From NCBI RefSeq assembly GCF_004684905.1, contig NZ_SRJC01000001.1, forward strand, positions 992,001 through 1,056,000: a DNA stretch of 64,000 nucleotides, in the 5' to 3' direction. The stretch comes from Halobacillus salinus (GTDB lineage Bacteria > Bacillota > Bacilli > Bacillales > Halobacillaceae). The notes beneath the pieces were generated by a model. It did not search any database. It saw nothing but the letters and a program-made list of their open reading frames with translations, and was not told the DNA's origin. The position numbers and the translations under genes are program-made. Positions 52,516-60,876 of this stretch are shown piece by piece; position 1 is the first letter of the stretch; each line of letters opens with the position of its first letter.

Positions 52516-53644
52516 ATCCTATGATGACAACCAGATCCAAAAGCTAGTCGAAAAACTCCCTTCCATAGAAGATAAACAGAGTAAAGAACAGTTATACCAA
52601 AATATTGAAAAACGGATGAATGATTCCAGAGGGGAAAAGCCTCATTGGGTTGTTCCGGCGTTTGCATCTATAGCGGTTATTGTTGTCATGATTATGATTA
52701 TTCCTTCCGTCTGGAATTCTATGAACGGACAATTTCAATCGTTGGGCGGAACGGAAGAATTGGAATCAACCCAAGAAGGCTCAAGTGCTGACTCGGAAGG
52801 GGAGAATCAATCTGCTTCTTTAGAAGATAGCGCGAAGGATAAAGCCATAACTTCGGAAGTAGAGAAACAACAGATTGGTGAAGAAGCAGTTGACCGTATG
52901 AGTAGTAGCAAGTCTGATGGGAGAGCCGCTGTCTACTTTGATACACAAGCACAAATTGTTGTTCCTGTTACTTGGATGTCTGGAGATAATGTGGCAGAAG
53001 CAGATCTTAAGGAGATAGCAAAGGAGAAGTACGGCCTGATCGCTCCAACTGGTGAATACTCATTTTCTCCCGAGGAAGATAGTCTAGTAGTAGAATTTCC
53101 TAATGAGTTCAGAGCTGAGGGAAGTGCTACCGAGAACAGTATTGTTCAGGATATTCAATGGAGAGCTTACGCCGAAGATGCCCGTGAAATCTTTGTTAGA
53201 ACACAAGACGGTAATGCTGTGAACTTAGGAAATCGAGGGCAAGTCACTCAGCTCGATACTATTCAAGAAGCAAGTTATATTTATCAATTGTTCACAAGTG
53301 CTACAGGAGAACGTTTCCTAGTTCCAGTCCCGTTCGAAGGTTCGATCCAAGAGGCGGTGAGGGAATTGAAAGAAAATCTTGGCGGAACTTCTGCAAGCGT
53401 ACCGGATTCCATTTCGTTTATAGAAGTAGAAGGACAGAGTGAAAGACTTTATGTAAGAGTTGAGGAGGATTCTTGGAAGAGCCCACAGGAGAAAGTGACA
53501 GCTATAGAGTCGATCCTTTTAACAGCAAAGCAATATGGGTTTGAAGAAGTTCAACTCGAGGGTATAACTCCAACAGAGGATTCTGTATTCGCTTATGATA
53601 AACCAATCCCAGTGCCAGAATTGATTAATCCGATCCAACCATAG
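52505..53644 (+). CDS. rsiX: Anti-sigma X factor RsiX
   Basis: 379 residues from GTG at 52505, six bases after AGGAGGGG inside the end of sigX. A cytoplasmic N-terminus of about 45 residues binds SigX. One transmembrane helix (about 47-66) and a large extracytoplasmic domain with YFDTQAQIVVPVTW follow. It holds SigX at the membrane until released. A Ser/Glu-rich linker follows the helix. Confidence 0.93.
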   Translation: MKRKSYDDNQIQKLVEKLPSIEDKQSKEQLYQNIEKRMNDSRGEKPHWVVPAFASIAVIVVMIMIIPSVWNSMNGQFQSLGGTEELESTQEGSSADSEGENQSASLEDSAKDKAITSEVEKQQIGEEAVDRMSSSKSDGRAAVYFDTQAQIVVPVTWMSGDNVAEADLKEIAKEKYGLIAPTGEYSFSPEEDSLVVEFPNEFRAEGSATENSIVQDIQWRAYAEDAREIFVRTQDGNAVNLGNRGQVTQLDTIQEASYIYQLFTSATGERFLVPVPFEGSIQEAVRELKENLGGTSASVPDSISFIEVEGQSERLYVRVEEDSWKSPQEKVTAIESILLTAKQYGFEEVQLEGITPTEDSVFAYDKPIPVPELINPIQP

Positions 53645-53751
53645 CTTAGTTCCCCTTGCACAAATGGAGTGTGAGGGGCTCTTTACTTTTCAATAGGTTA
53701 ACAAAGCGTCTCATGTTAGAATGGAAGAGATGTAAGAAGGGACGATCCACT

Positions 53752-54207
53752 ATGGATAAAGAAGATTTAAGAAGCCAAGTATCAGAGAAAATGAAGTTGA
53801 TTCGCGTGGAATACGGCTATACGCAAAACCGTATGGCAGACTGTCTTGGGTTGTCCAAGAAGACGTTGGTTCAAATTGAAAAAGGGCGAACATTGGCAGG
53901 GTGGACTACGGTAGTAGCAGTTTGCTCCTTGTTTCAAGGAAGTGAAGTTCTAAAAGGGATGCTGGGTGATGCACCTATAGAAATTGTCGAAACTCTTGCG
54001 CATGATCAAGTAGATCGCCCTGCTGGCAGAACAATGGGCGGTAAAGTATGGTGGCAAAATATCGAAGAAAGCGAAATGTTCATTCTTCAACAAAACCTCA
54101 TTAGTCAACACTATCGTATCATCGACCAAGAGTACCAGAGGTGGTATTCAAGCTTTGAGAAAAAGGATGCACTAGAAAGGTATCGTGAATTGTCCAATCA
54201 GAAGTGA
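53752..54207 (+). CDS. XRE-family regulator
   Basis: 151 residues from ATG at 53752 after AAGGGACG. A helix-turn-helix of XRE type is in YGYTQNRMADCLGLSKKTLVQIEKGR near residues 24-49 (core ADCLGLSKKTLVQIEKGR). The C-terminal half has WWQNIEESEMFILQQNLISQHYRI, which I do not recognise. The upstream in-frame ATG at 53656 lacks a site. The regulated genes are unknown. Confidence 0.8.
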   Translation: MDKEDLRSQVSEKMKLIRVEYGYTQNRMADCLGLSKKTLVQIEKGRTLAGWTTVVAVCSLFQGSEVLKGMLGDAPIEIVETLAHDQVDRPAGRTMGGKVWWQNIEESEMFILQQNLISQHYRIIDQEYQRWYSSFEKKDALERYRELSNQK

Positions 54208-54236
54208 AGAACCCCCTTTTTTAAAAAGGGGGTTCT
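54208..54236. terminator. Hairpin between convergent XRE and fer genes
   Basis: AGAACCCCCTTTTT and its complement form an almost loopless symmetrical stem at 54208-54236. It ends at the stop codons of both convergent genes and probably terminates both. Confidence 0.7.
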
Positions 54237-54237
54237 A

Positions 54238-54579
<342 letters not shown>

Positions 54580-54581
54580 TT

Positions 54582-55640
54582 ATGTTTGATGCGATTCTAC
54601 TACAATGTGTACAACAATTAAGGAGTGAACGTACAATATCGGGGATCTATCACTTGCTTACCGGTAAGCTCTCCTCTCAAACAATGCAGGATGCCAAAGC
54701 CTATCAAGTAGAAGCATTCTTTGGCATACATAAGTCACTATCCAGGGAAGAACTCTCTCGTCACATGGAGCGTCTCTCAGGCAAAGGGTTGATTGTATTA
54801 AATGGACAATATGCAAGTTTGACAGAGGAAGGGAAGCAACTGATATCTGAGCGTTCCTTTAGGTTTGACGGATTAGCTTACCATCAACATGTGCCTGTTC
54901 TTGAGAAGAGATTGATGTTGTTGGTCCAAACGATGACAAGTCTTTCAACTAACGAGAAATCATTTGTACCGATCATTGATGACAGAAAGGTGCAAGCATG
55001 GGTGAGAGGTGTGTATGCACAAAATCGTAAGGTTGTGAAAGACTTTGTGAAAGAGTTGCATATGGAGTTGGAATCAATTCTCTCCACCTGTTCAACAGTG
55101 GAAGCGAACCTTCTCTCTTATCGACTGACAGGCAGTGGAATCATCGGGTTAACGTACGAACAATTGGCAGAGAAATGGAATATTCATAAAGATGATGTGC
55201 ATGTTCTTCTTCAGCACGTATTCCACATTTTGATACGCATAGTGAAGGGTTCGACTAACCAATATCCTTTATTAAAATTATGTATAGAAGGGCTTGATGC
55301 ATCCAAGTTGATAACAGAGTCTGCCAAGCGCACGTACTATTATGTAGAACGCGGGTGGACATTCGAAGAGATCATGGAGAAAAGACGCCTCAAAAAAAGT
55401 ACCATACAGGATCACATCGTAGAAGTAGCCCTTGTCGTTCCTGATTTCTCTATCGAGTCTTTCGTTTCGAAAGAAGATCAAGCGTTGATAAGGGACACGG
55501 CAGAGGCACTAGAGACGAAACGTTTAAAAGATATATTTCAGGGGTTAAATCAAAGGTTCAGCTACTTTCAAATCAGGTTGACCCTTGCTCACCACCAGCA
55601 CCAGGAGAAAGGGGGGAGCCTTCGTGGATCCATTAGCTAA
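54582..55640 (+). CDS. ypbB: YpbB, HTH_40 domain protein
   Basis: 352 residues. The C-terminal region GWTFEEIMEKRRLKKSTIQDHIVE near residue 260 is an HTH_40-type helix-turn-helix, a domain found at the C-terminus of many bacterial RecQ proteins. The N-terminal part is helical. It overlaps the recQ start by 17 bases. The order fer-ypbB-recQ is conserved in Bacillus. A role as RecQ partner is inferred. Confidence 0.85.
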   Translation: MFDAILLQCVQQLRSERTISGIYHLLTGKLSSQTMQDAKAYQVEAFFGIHKSLSREELSRHMERLSGKGLIVLNGQYASLTEEGKQLISERSFRFDGLAYHQHVPVLEKRLMLLVQTMTSLSTNEKSFVPIIDDRKVQAWVRGVYAQNRKVVKDFVKELHMELESILSTCSTVEANLLSYRLTGSGIIGLTYEQLAEKWNIHKDDVHVLLQHVFHILIRIVKGSTNQYPLLKLCIEGLDASKLITESAKRTYYYVERGWTFEEIMEKRRLKKSTIQDHIVEVALVVPDFSIESFVSKEDQALIRDTAEALETKRLKDIFQGLNQRFSYFQIRLTLAHHQHQEKGGSLRGSIS

Positions 55641-57144
55641 ACAATTGAGTCAATACTTCGGTTACGATTCGTTTCGCGAAGGACAGAGACCTATTATTGA
55701 GGACGTCCTTAAAGGGGAGGACGTGTTAGGGATCTTGCCGACCGGAACAGGAAAATCTTTGACTTATCAACTACCTTCCTTACTTCAAGAGGGGATGACT
55801 ATTGTCGTTTCCCCTTTAATATCACTAATGATTGATCAAGTGAAGCAATTAAAAGCTCAAGGTTTCAAGTCCGTAGTAGCCATGAACAGCTTCATCAATT
55901 ATCAAGAAAGAAAACGGATAATGACCAATATCACTCAGTATAAACTCCTATATATCTCCCCGGAGATGTTACAAAACGAATGGGTGCTTGATCAACTAAC
56001 CCAAATCAAGGTCGATTTGTTCGTAATCGACGAGGCGCACTGCATTTCGCAGTGGGGACATGAATTCAGGACAGACTATCTGAAATTGCACGTCGTCCTG
56101 GAGCAACTTCGCCATCCTACGGTGCTAGCCTTAAGTGCTACGGCAACTCCAGAAGTGCAAGATGACATTCTTAAGAAATTGAAGCGGGAAGGTATGAAGA
56201 AGCGGATCTATTCCATGGACAAGCAGAATATAAGTTTTGCAGTAAAAGAGTTGAGAAGTCCTGAAGATAAATTAGTACAGATCACTCAATTGCTTCAAAG
56301 AACACGTGTGCCTGCGATGATCTATTTCTCTAGTAGACAATGGGCTGAAAGGGCAGCAGTCGAGCTTCAATCTAAGATCAACCAGCGTGTTGCTTTCTAC
56401 CACGGTGGGATGGAACAGACTGATCGCATGCTCGTACAGCAACAATTTATGAACGATCAATTGGATGTAATATGCTGTACGAGTGCTTTTGGAATGGGAG
56501 TCGATAAACAAAATATACGTCTCGTCATCCATTTTCATCTGCCATCACAGCTAGAGTCATTCATCCAAGAAGTAGGTAGGGCAGGAAGAGATGGGAATCC
56601 ATGTGTGAGTTTGCTTCTATTCTCACCGAAAGACCACTATCTTCCTCAACTGCTAATAGAAGGTGAACTGCCCGACCCTAATGAAATAAGCACTATATTA
56701 CAAAAAGTGGATCAGTACGCTAATAATCAAGGGAAGTTACCTGATGTAGAGCATATCTTGGAAGAATTGCAGTTGTCAGAGTCTCAGTGGAATTTCATTC
56801 ACTATCAATTAGAAGAGAGAGGGGTTTTCAACGGTCAATCCATACTGCAGAATGCAGATAATACCTCGTTGAAGACTCAACTGACAAAAGTCGTGCAGCA
56901 GCGATGGAAATATAAACAGAGTAAGCTAACAGAAATGATTCATTGGATACACTCTACTACCTGCAGGCGAACGGCATTGTATGAGCCATTCCAAAATCAT
57001 ATCCGTCCTCCTAAAGTCCCTTGTTGTGATATGTGCTCCTTTGATATTGACCAGTTAGACTGGCAAGAAGGAATGTCCGTCATTGAGGAAGTTAGCTGGC
57101 AGGAACGGTTAGCTAATGTTTTCGCGGGAGGACAGAAGAAATGA
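55624..57144 (+). CDS. recQ: ATP-dependent DNA helicase RecQ (short, RecS-like)
   Basis: 506 residues from GTG at 55624 after GGGGGGAG. Helicase motifs: Walker A LPTGTGKSLTYQLP near residue 37, DEAHCISQWGHEFR, LSATATPEV, and motif VI in QEVGRAGRDGNP. A zinc-binding C-terminus (CRRTALYEPF and CCDMC) is present but no HRDC domain, as in B. subtilis RecS. It unwinds DNA 3' to 5' in repair. It overlaps ypbB and ypbD. Confidence 0.95.
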   Translation: MDPLAKQLSQYFGYDSFREGQRPIIEDVLKGEDVLGILPTGTGKSLTYQLPSLLQEGMTIVVSPLISLMIDQVKQLKAQGFKSVVAMNSFINYQERKRIMTNITQYKLLYISPEMLQNEWVLDQLTQIKVDLFVIDEAHCISQWGHEFRTDYLKLHVVLEQLRHPTVLALSATATPEVQDDILKKLKREGMKKRIYSMDKQNISFAVKELRSPEDKLVQITQLLQRTRVPAMIYFSSRQWAERAAVELQSKINQRVAFYHGGMEQTDRMLVQQQFMNDQLDVICCTSAFGMGVDKQNIRLVIHFHLPSQLESFIQEVGRAGRDGNPCVSLLLFSPKDHYLPQLLIEGELPDPNEISTILQKVDQYANNQGKLPDVEHILEELQLSESQWNFIHYQLEERGVFNGQSILQNADNTSLKTQLTKVVQQRWKYKQSKLTEMIHWIHSTTCRRTALYEPFQNHIRPPKVPCCDMCSFDIDQLDWQEGMSVIEEVSWQERLANVFAGGQKK

Positions 57145-57746
57145 AACGAAAACGACAGGCGGATCTGATCAAACAGATGAGTGATAAAGAAGTTGCTGTA
57201 CAATTGGCGGTTACACAACTGATATTACTAGCTGTAGCACTAGTTACAAGTCTGTTTTTATTTGAATCCTATTGGTCTGAATGGCTAAGTATGTTTCCAC
57301 TATCTTACGAAAACTGGTTGATGTTTGGGGTACTGCCTGGTTTACTGATACTTCTAATTGATTTAGCTCTAATGTATACTTTACCTAAGAAGTACTATGA
57401 TGACGGCGGTATCAATGAGAAAGTATTTGAGAACCGATCATTCAGTGGGGTCTTATTTCTTACGCTTCTCGTTGCAATCAGTGAAGAAATGTTGTTCAGA
57501 GGGGTGTTGCATAATGAACTAGGCTATATTCCTGCGAGCATCTTGTTTGCTGTCATTCACATCAGGTACTTGTCGAAGCCGGTGCTGCTTCTGTCCGTAT
57601 TATTTGTCAGTTTCTTGATAGGGTACATGTTCGAGGTGACAGGGAGCTTGACGGCTACCATTACGGCGCATTTCATCGTCGATTTTGTTTTAGGTTTGTG
57701 GATCAAGTTGGGTAAATGGGGTGGAAAAAATGGAAGAGACGGATAG
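57141..57746 (+). CDS. ypbD: CPBP-family intramembrane metalloprotease-like protein
   Basis: 201 residues with about six membrane helices. The CPBP motifs are SEEMLFRGVLHN (Glu115-Glu116, Arg120), FAVIHI and HFIVDF, giving the expected Glu/His catalytic set of the Abi/CAAX protease family. The start overlaps the recQ stop. Substrate unknown. The order matches B. subtilis recS-ypbD-ypbE. Confidence 0.85.
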   Translation: MKRKRQADLIKQMSDKEVAVQLAVTQLILLAVALVTSLFLFESYWSEWLSMFPLSYENWLMFGVLPGLLILLIDLALMYTLPKKYYDDGGINEKVFENRSFSGVLFLTLLVAISEEMLFRGVLHNELGYIPASILFAVIHIRYLSKPVLLLSVLFVSFLIGYMFEVTGSLTATITAHFIVDFVLGLWIKLGKWGGKNGRDG

Positions 57747-58038
57747 GAAAGACCAAGCAGAAAGCTTAAGAGCTTACACAGAACAGGGTAATTTCAAAGA
57801 GGAAGTTTCCGCATTAGACCTTCCTCCAAGAAGCGAAGTCCACAATCAGAAACAGAAGAAAGCTAAATGGCGGTTGAATACTCTTTGGATTAGGTTTTTA
57901 TTTCTTATTTTTATAATAATCATTTCTCTGTTCTTAACGTATTCTTATTGGGATGAGTGGTTTGGTCGTTCCGATTCTCCTGTCATCGTGGAAGAACAGC
58001 AGCTTCATGAAGAAGTGGAAGTTCAAATAGAACCTTAA
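57730..58038 (+). CDS. ypbE: YpbE-like membrane protein lacking the LysM domain
   Basis: 102 residues from ATG at 57730, which overlaps the end of ypbD; GTG at 57721 is the alternative. A charged N-terminal tail of about 50 residues precedes one membrane helix (about 59-79) and a short acidic C-terminus. By position it corresponds to YpbE. The B. subtilis protein carries an extracellular LysM domain after the helix, which is absent here. Confidence 0.7.
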   Translation: MEETDRKDQAESLRAYTEQGNFKEEVSALDLPPRSEVHNQKQKKAKWRLNTLWIRFLFLIFIIIISLFLTYSYWDEWFGRSDSPVIVEEQQLHEEVEVQIEP

Positions 58039-58072
58039 TAACACCCCCGGAAAAGGAGGTGTTATTAAGGTT
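58031..58072. terminator. Bidirectional terminator between ypbE and cotJC
   Basis: A 15-bp perfect stem, AACCTTAATAACACC (58031-58045) with 58058-58072, overlaps the 3' ends of both convergent genes. Confidence 0.85.
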
Positions 58073-58641
58073 TAGAATATTTGTTTTCGATCGCGTTCAA
58101 ATTTAAGGATTTCTACTGCTTCTCTAAAACGCTGAGAGTGGATGATTTCACGCTCGCGTAAGAACTTCAAGCTGTCATTCAAGCAAGGATCGTCAGACAT
58201 GTTAATGATCCACTGGTAAGTCGCTCTAGCTTTTTCTTCTGCTGCAATGTCTTCATAAAGATCTGCAATAGGATCCCCTTTGGCCGCTATGTATGTGGCC
58301 GTCCATGGATCGCCAGCTGCATTATTGTAGTATAGTGCGTGATCATGATTCGCGTAATGCGCCCCTAGACCAGCTTCTTTCATTTGCTCTGGAGTCGCAT
58401 CTTTTGTCAATTTATAAATCATTGTAGCTATCATTTCCAAATGTGCAAATTCTTCTGTACCAATATCCGTAAGTAAACCAATCACCTTATCCGGAATCGT
58501 ATAGCGCTGGTTCAAATATCGTAAAGCAGCTGACAACTCTCCATCTGCTCCTCCGTATTGTTCGACAAGGTACTTGGCAAGTCTTGGATTACACTCTGTT
58601 ACCTTTACAGGATACTGCAATTTTTTTTCGTAATACCACAT
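58072..58641 (-). CDS. cotJC: Spore coat protein CotJC (manganese-catalase fold)
   Basis: 189 residues. The ferritin-like Mn-catalase region LSAALRYLNQRYTIPDKVIGLLTDIGTEEFAHLEM (core GTEEFAHLEM) supplies Glu/His metal ligands, with EEKARATYQWI later. It sits in the coat of the spore and may scavenge peroxide. Last gene of cotJABC. GGGAGG RBS. Confidence 0.95.
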   Translation of the reverse strand: MWYYEKKLQYPVKVTECNPRLAKYLVEQYGGADGELSAALRYLNQRYTIPDKVIGLLTDIGTEEFAHLEMIATMIYKLTKDATPEQMKEAGLGAHYANHDHALYYNNAAGDPWTATYIAAKGDPIADLYEDIAAEEKARATYQWIINMSDDPCLNDSLKFLREREIIHSQRFREAVEILKFERDRKQIF

Positions 58642-58656
58642 CGCTTAACCTCCCAA

Positions 58657-58920
58657 CTATAATTGCCACGGCCAAGGGGTATCTTTCCAATTCCAAGGAT
58701 ATCCAGAAAAGCTTGCTCCGTACTGCCTTAGCGGACCGAAGTGTTGTTCATAGACGTGCTTCAAGTCTCTGCTTTCCACCGCTAGTTGATTAAACTGCTG
58801 GATGGCTTGTGAATCTTGTGGGTGTGTATCCAAGTACAATGTTAGGTCCACAAGAGCAAAATCGACCATCTGGATCTTTTCCATTAATTCATATCTGTTA
58901 ACCTTTTGTGCTTCGCTCAT
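58657..58920 (-). CDS. cotJB: Spore coat protein CotJB
   Basis: 87 residues from ATG at 58920 after GAGGGAGG. The N-terminal helix YELMEKIQMVDFALVDLTLYLDTHP cut to its core MVDFALVDLTLYLDTHP and the tail GYPWNWKDTPWPWQL are typical. It overlaps cotJA by 23 bases and precedes cotJC by 15. Confidence 0.92.
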   Translation of the reverse strand: MSEAQKVNRYELMEKIQMVDFALVDLTLYLDTHPQDSQAIQQFNQLAVESRDLKHVYEQHFGPLRQYGASFSGYPWNWKDTPWPWQL

Positions 58921-59131
58921 AATTATTTCCTCCCTCAAATGGGTACGGATCGTAAAAACACGGCCACAATGTACCTTTATACAGGGCTTCTTTTAGGTTA
59001 TATTGGGGAAGATTAGGCTGTTGAAATCCTACATATAGATTGGGAGGTGTTGAGTAACAAGCGATTTGGCGTGGAGGGCATGGGTCGAACGGACCGTGAT
59101 AGGGCTGATAACACTTAAAGTGAGTGTACAT
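58898..59131 (-). CDS. cotJA: Spore coat protein CotJA
   Basis: 77 residues, rich in Pro, Tyr and Cys, with NLYVGFQQPNLPQYNLKEALYKGTLWP as the conserved part (core QYNLKEALYKGTLWP). First gene of the coat operon, under a SigE-type promoter. AAAGGTGATG RBS. Confidence 0.92.
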   Translation of the reverse strand: MYTHFKCYQPYHGPFDPCPPRQIACYSTPPNLYVGFQQPNLPQYNLKEALYKGTLWPCFYDPYPFEGGNNYERSTKG

Positions 59132-59160
59132 ATCATCATCACCTTTCTGCGTCTGATTCC

Positions 59161-59189
59161 AATGTATGCGACAAAGACATTCTGTATTC
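59161..59189 (-). promoter_or_regulatory. SigE promoter of cotJABC
   Basis: On the minus strand GAATACA (59189-59183), 14 bases, CATACATT (59168-59161). The -10 fits the SigE consensus perfectly and the -35 in five of seven positions. cotJ is SigE-dependent in B. subtilis. Confidence 0.75.
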
Positions 59190-59261
59190 GAGTTATAATA
59201 GAGGAATCTAAACGATCAGTGGAGAAGTAGTACAAAGAATAGAATCGACGAGGTGATGAGA

Positions 59262-59894
59262 ATGTTTGTCAAAAGTATTATGAAGCCGCCGCATAAATCA
59301 TACACGGCGAAAACAGGAGATACGATCAATGTTGTACTGGACATGTTGAACGAGAAGGATATCGACTGCGTACCAGTACTTGATGGAACGACATTTGTTG
59401 GAATGGTAACGAAAGAAGCTGTATATAGCTCTTTCTTTAAAGGAGAACAGTCCAAAGAAGAGTTTCTACGTTCTACAACTGCTGGCGACATCGCAGTACA
59501 CAAGGACCTATGTATCCATGATGAAGAGGTATTCGAGAGGACACTCCCTTCCTTTAAAGGATTTCCGGTTTTGGCTGTAGTGGATGAACAGAGGAAATTC
59601 CAAGGCTTAGTGACTCGGTATGATGTAATTGAGCAATTTGAAAGTGCATTCGGAGTGAAGAAAGCCGGGATTAGAATTGCGTTTACATCAGAAGAATCTG
59701 AAGGTAGAATCGAGCGACTAGGTGACATTATTAAAAGCTACCATGAAAATGTCATTTCACTAGCCACATTCGATGAAACGGACAAACTAGCAAGAAGAAT
59801 CATATTAAAAATCGAGAAGAAAGACAATATCGCTTCTTTCACAAACAAGTTAGAAAAATCAGGGTTTAGAATACTGAGTGTAAAAGAAGTATGA
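59262..59894 (+). CDS. CBS-ACT domain protein
   Basis: 210 residues from ATG at 59262 after GAGGTGATGAG. Two CBS motifs (to about residue 60 and 70-125) are followed by an ACT-like domain (about 137-210) ending GFRILSVKEV. The layout resembles AcuB-type proteins that bind adenosine nucleotides or amino acids and modulate enzymes. No partner is adjacent. Confidence 0.8.
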   Translation: MFVKSIMKPPHKSYTAKTGDTINVVLDMLNEKDIDCVPVLDGTTFVGMVTKEAVYSSFFKGEQSKEEFLRSTTAGDIAVHKDLCIHDEEVFERTLPSFKGFPVLAVVDEQRKFQGLVTRYDVIEQFESAFGVKKAGIRIAFTSEESEGRIERLGDIIKSYHENVISLATFDETDKLARRIILKIEKKDNIASFTNKLEKSGFRILSVKEV

Positions 59895-59898
59895 TGAC

Positions 59899-59932
59899 AA
59901 GCTGCTACAGTCCTTTGTAGCAGCTTTTTTTC
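59899..59932 (+). terminator. Terminator of the CBS-ACT gene
   Basis: 11-bp perfect stem AAGCTGCTACA (59899-59909) with 59916-59926, then a T run. Confidence 0.9.
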
Positions 59933-60022
59933 CTCCCTCGGGTATTTAGAATGATATTACTTTCTCGAAATTGTGCCTTTATGGTATTATGTTAGTTACT
60001 TTCAAAAGAGGGCGGTGTTTGG

Positions 60023-60787
60023 ATGCTTCTCCTTATAATCATTGTTCTTGCTTTCATTGTTCTGTCGTTCTGTTATATGTTTTATACGGCCCAAAGGGAT
60101 CATCTTCGATTCCATAAGTTCACCGACTCACAGTACCCATCTCAAATCCCGCTCAGAATATTTTTTATTTCCGACATACATAACCGTATAATCAAAGAAA
60201 GTACTATGCACGGTGTTGAAGATGTTGATGTAGTGATTATAGGCGGCGACCTTGTAGATAAGCGGACCTCAGCTTCCAAACTGAAATCCAATCTACATCA
60301 GCTTTTGAAGCTTGATGCCCCAATTTACTTTATACCTGGCAATAACGATCACGAATATCAAGAGGGGAACCTTATTTCCTTGTTAAATGATTACAACATT
60401 GGAACGCTATCCAATGATGATCGAATTTTAGATGCAAAAGATAACTCTTTCTTATTAAGTGGTCTCGATCCATATTTTTTGAGACCGCGCAGAATGATGT
60501 CTGCTGCGATCGAAGACACGGATTATTTCCAGGTCCTATGTGTGCACGACCCTTATGTGTTTGAGCGAATGAATGTAGAAGACAAAAAGAAATTCCACCT
60601 CGTCTTAAGTGGACATACTCACGGAGGGCAAATCCGAGTGCTCGGAATGGGACCTTATCAACGCGGGGTGTTCCGTTCGATGGAATCACAGACCATCCTC
60701 GTTAGCGAAGGGTATGGTACATCTGTTTTTCCGTTACGTTTCGGTACACGTGCTGAGTGTCATATCCTTGAAGTATCCAAACCATAA
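60023..60787 (+). CDS. ypbG: Membrane-anchored metallophosphoesterase (YpbG-like)
   Basis: 254 residues. An N-terminal membrane helix (about 1-21) is followed by a calcineurin-type phosphoesterase: Asp51-Ile-His53, GGD at 74-76, GNNDH at 106-110, and GHTHGG at 197-202. Two metal ions are expected. Orthologous in position to B. subtilis ypbG. The substrate is unknown. Confidence 0.85.
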   Translation: MLLLIIIVLAFIVLSFCYMFYTAQRDHLRFHKFTDSQYPSQIPLRIFFISDIHNRIIKESTMHGVEDVDVVIIGGDLVDKRTSASKLKSNLHQLLKLDAPIYFIPGNNDHEYQEGNLISLLNDYNIGTLSNDDRILDAKDNSFLLSGLDPYFLRPRRMMSAAIEDTDYFQVLCVHDPYVFERMNVEDKKKFHLVLSGHTHGGQIRVLGMGPYQRGVFRSMESQTILVSEGYGTSVFPLRFGTRAECHILEVSKP

Positions 60788-60795
60788 AGGATAGG

Positions 60796-60854
60796 TTGTA
60801 AAGAAGATTGAAATTTTACACGTCAATTCGTGTAGAGCTATAATAAATGTAAAT
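60796..60854 (+). promoter_or_regulatory. Promoter with CarH-type repeat motifs
   Basis: TTTACA (60815-60820), 18 bases, TATAAT (60839-60844). The sequence NTNTACAN occurs four times: forward at 60814-60821, and inverted at 60796-60803, 60830-60837 and 60847-60854. Two of the copies form the perfect dyad TACACG-TCAATT-CGTGTA (60817-60834). This motif is known from CarH operators; here it points to autoregulation. Confidence 0.6.
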
Positions 60855-60876
60855 TCTAGTGTGTGGAGGCAATCTT

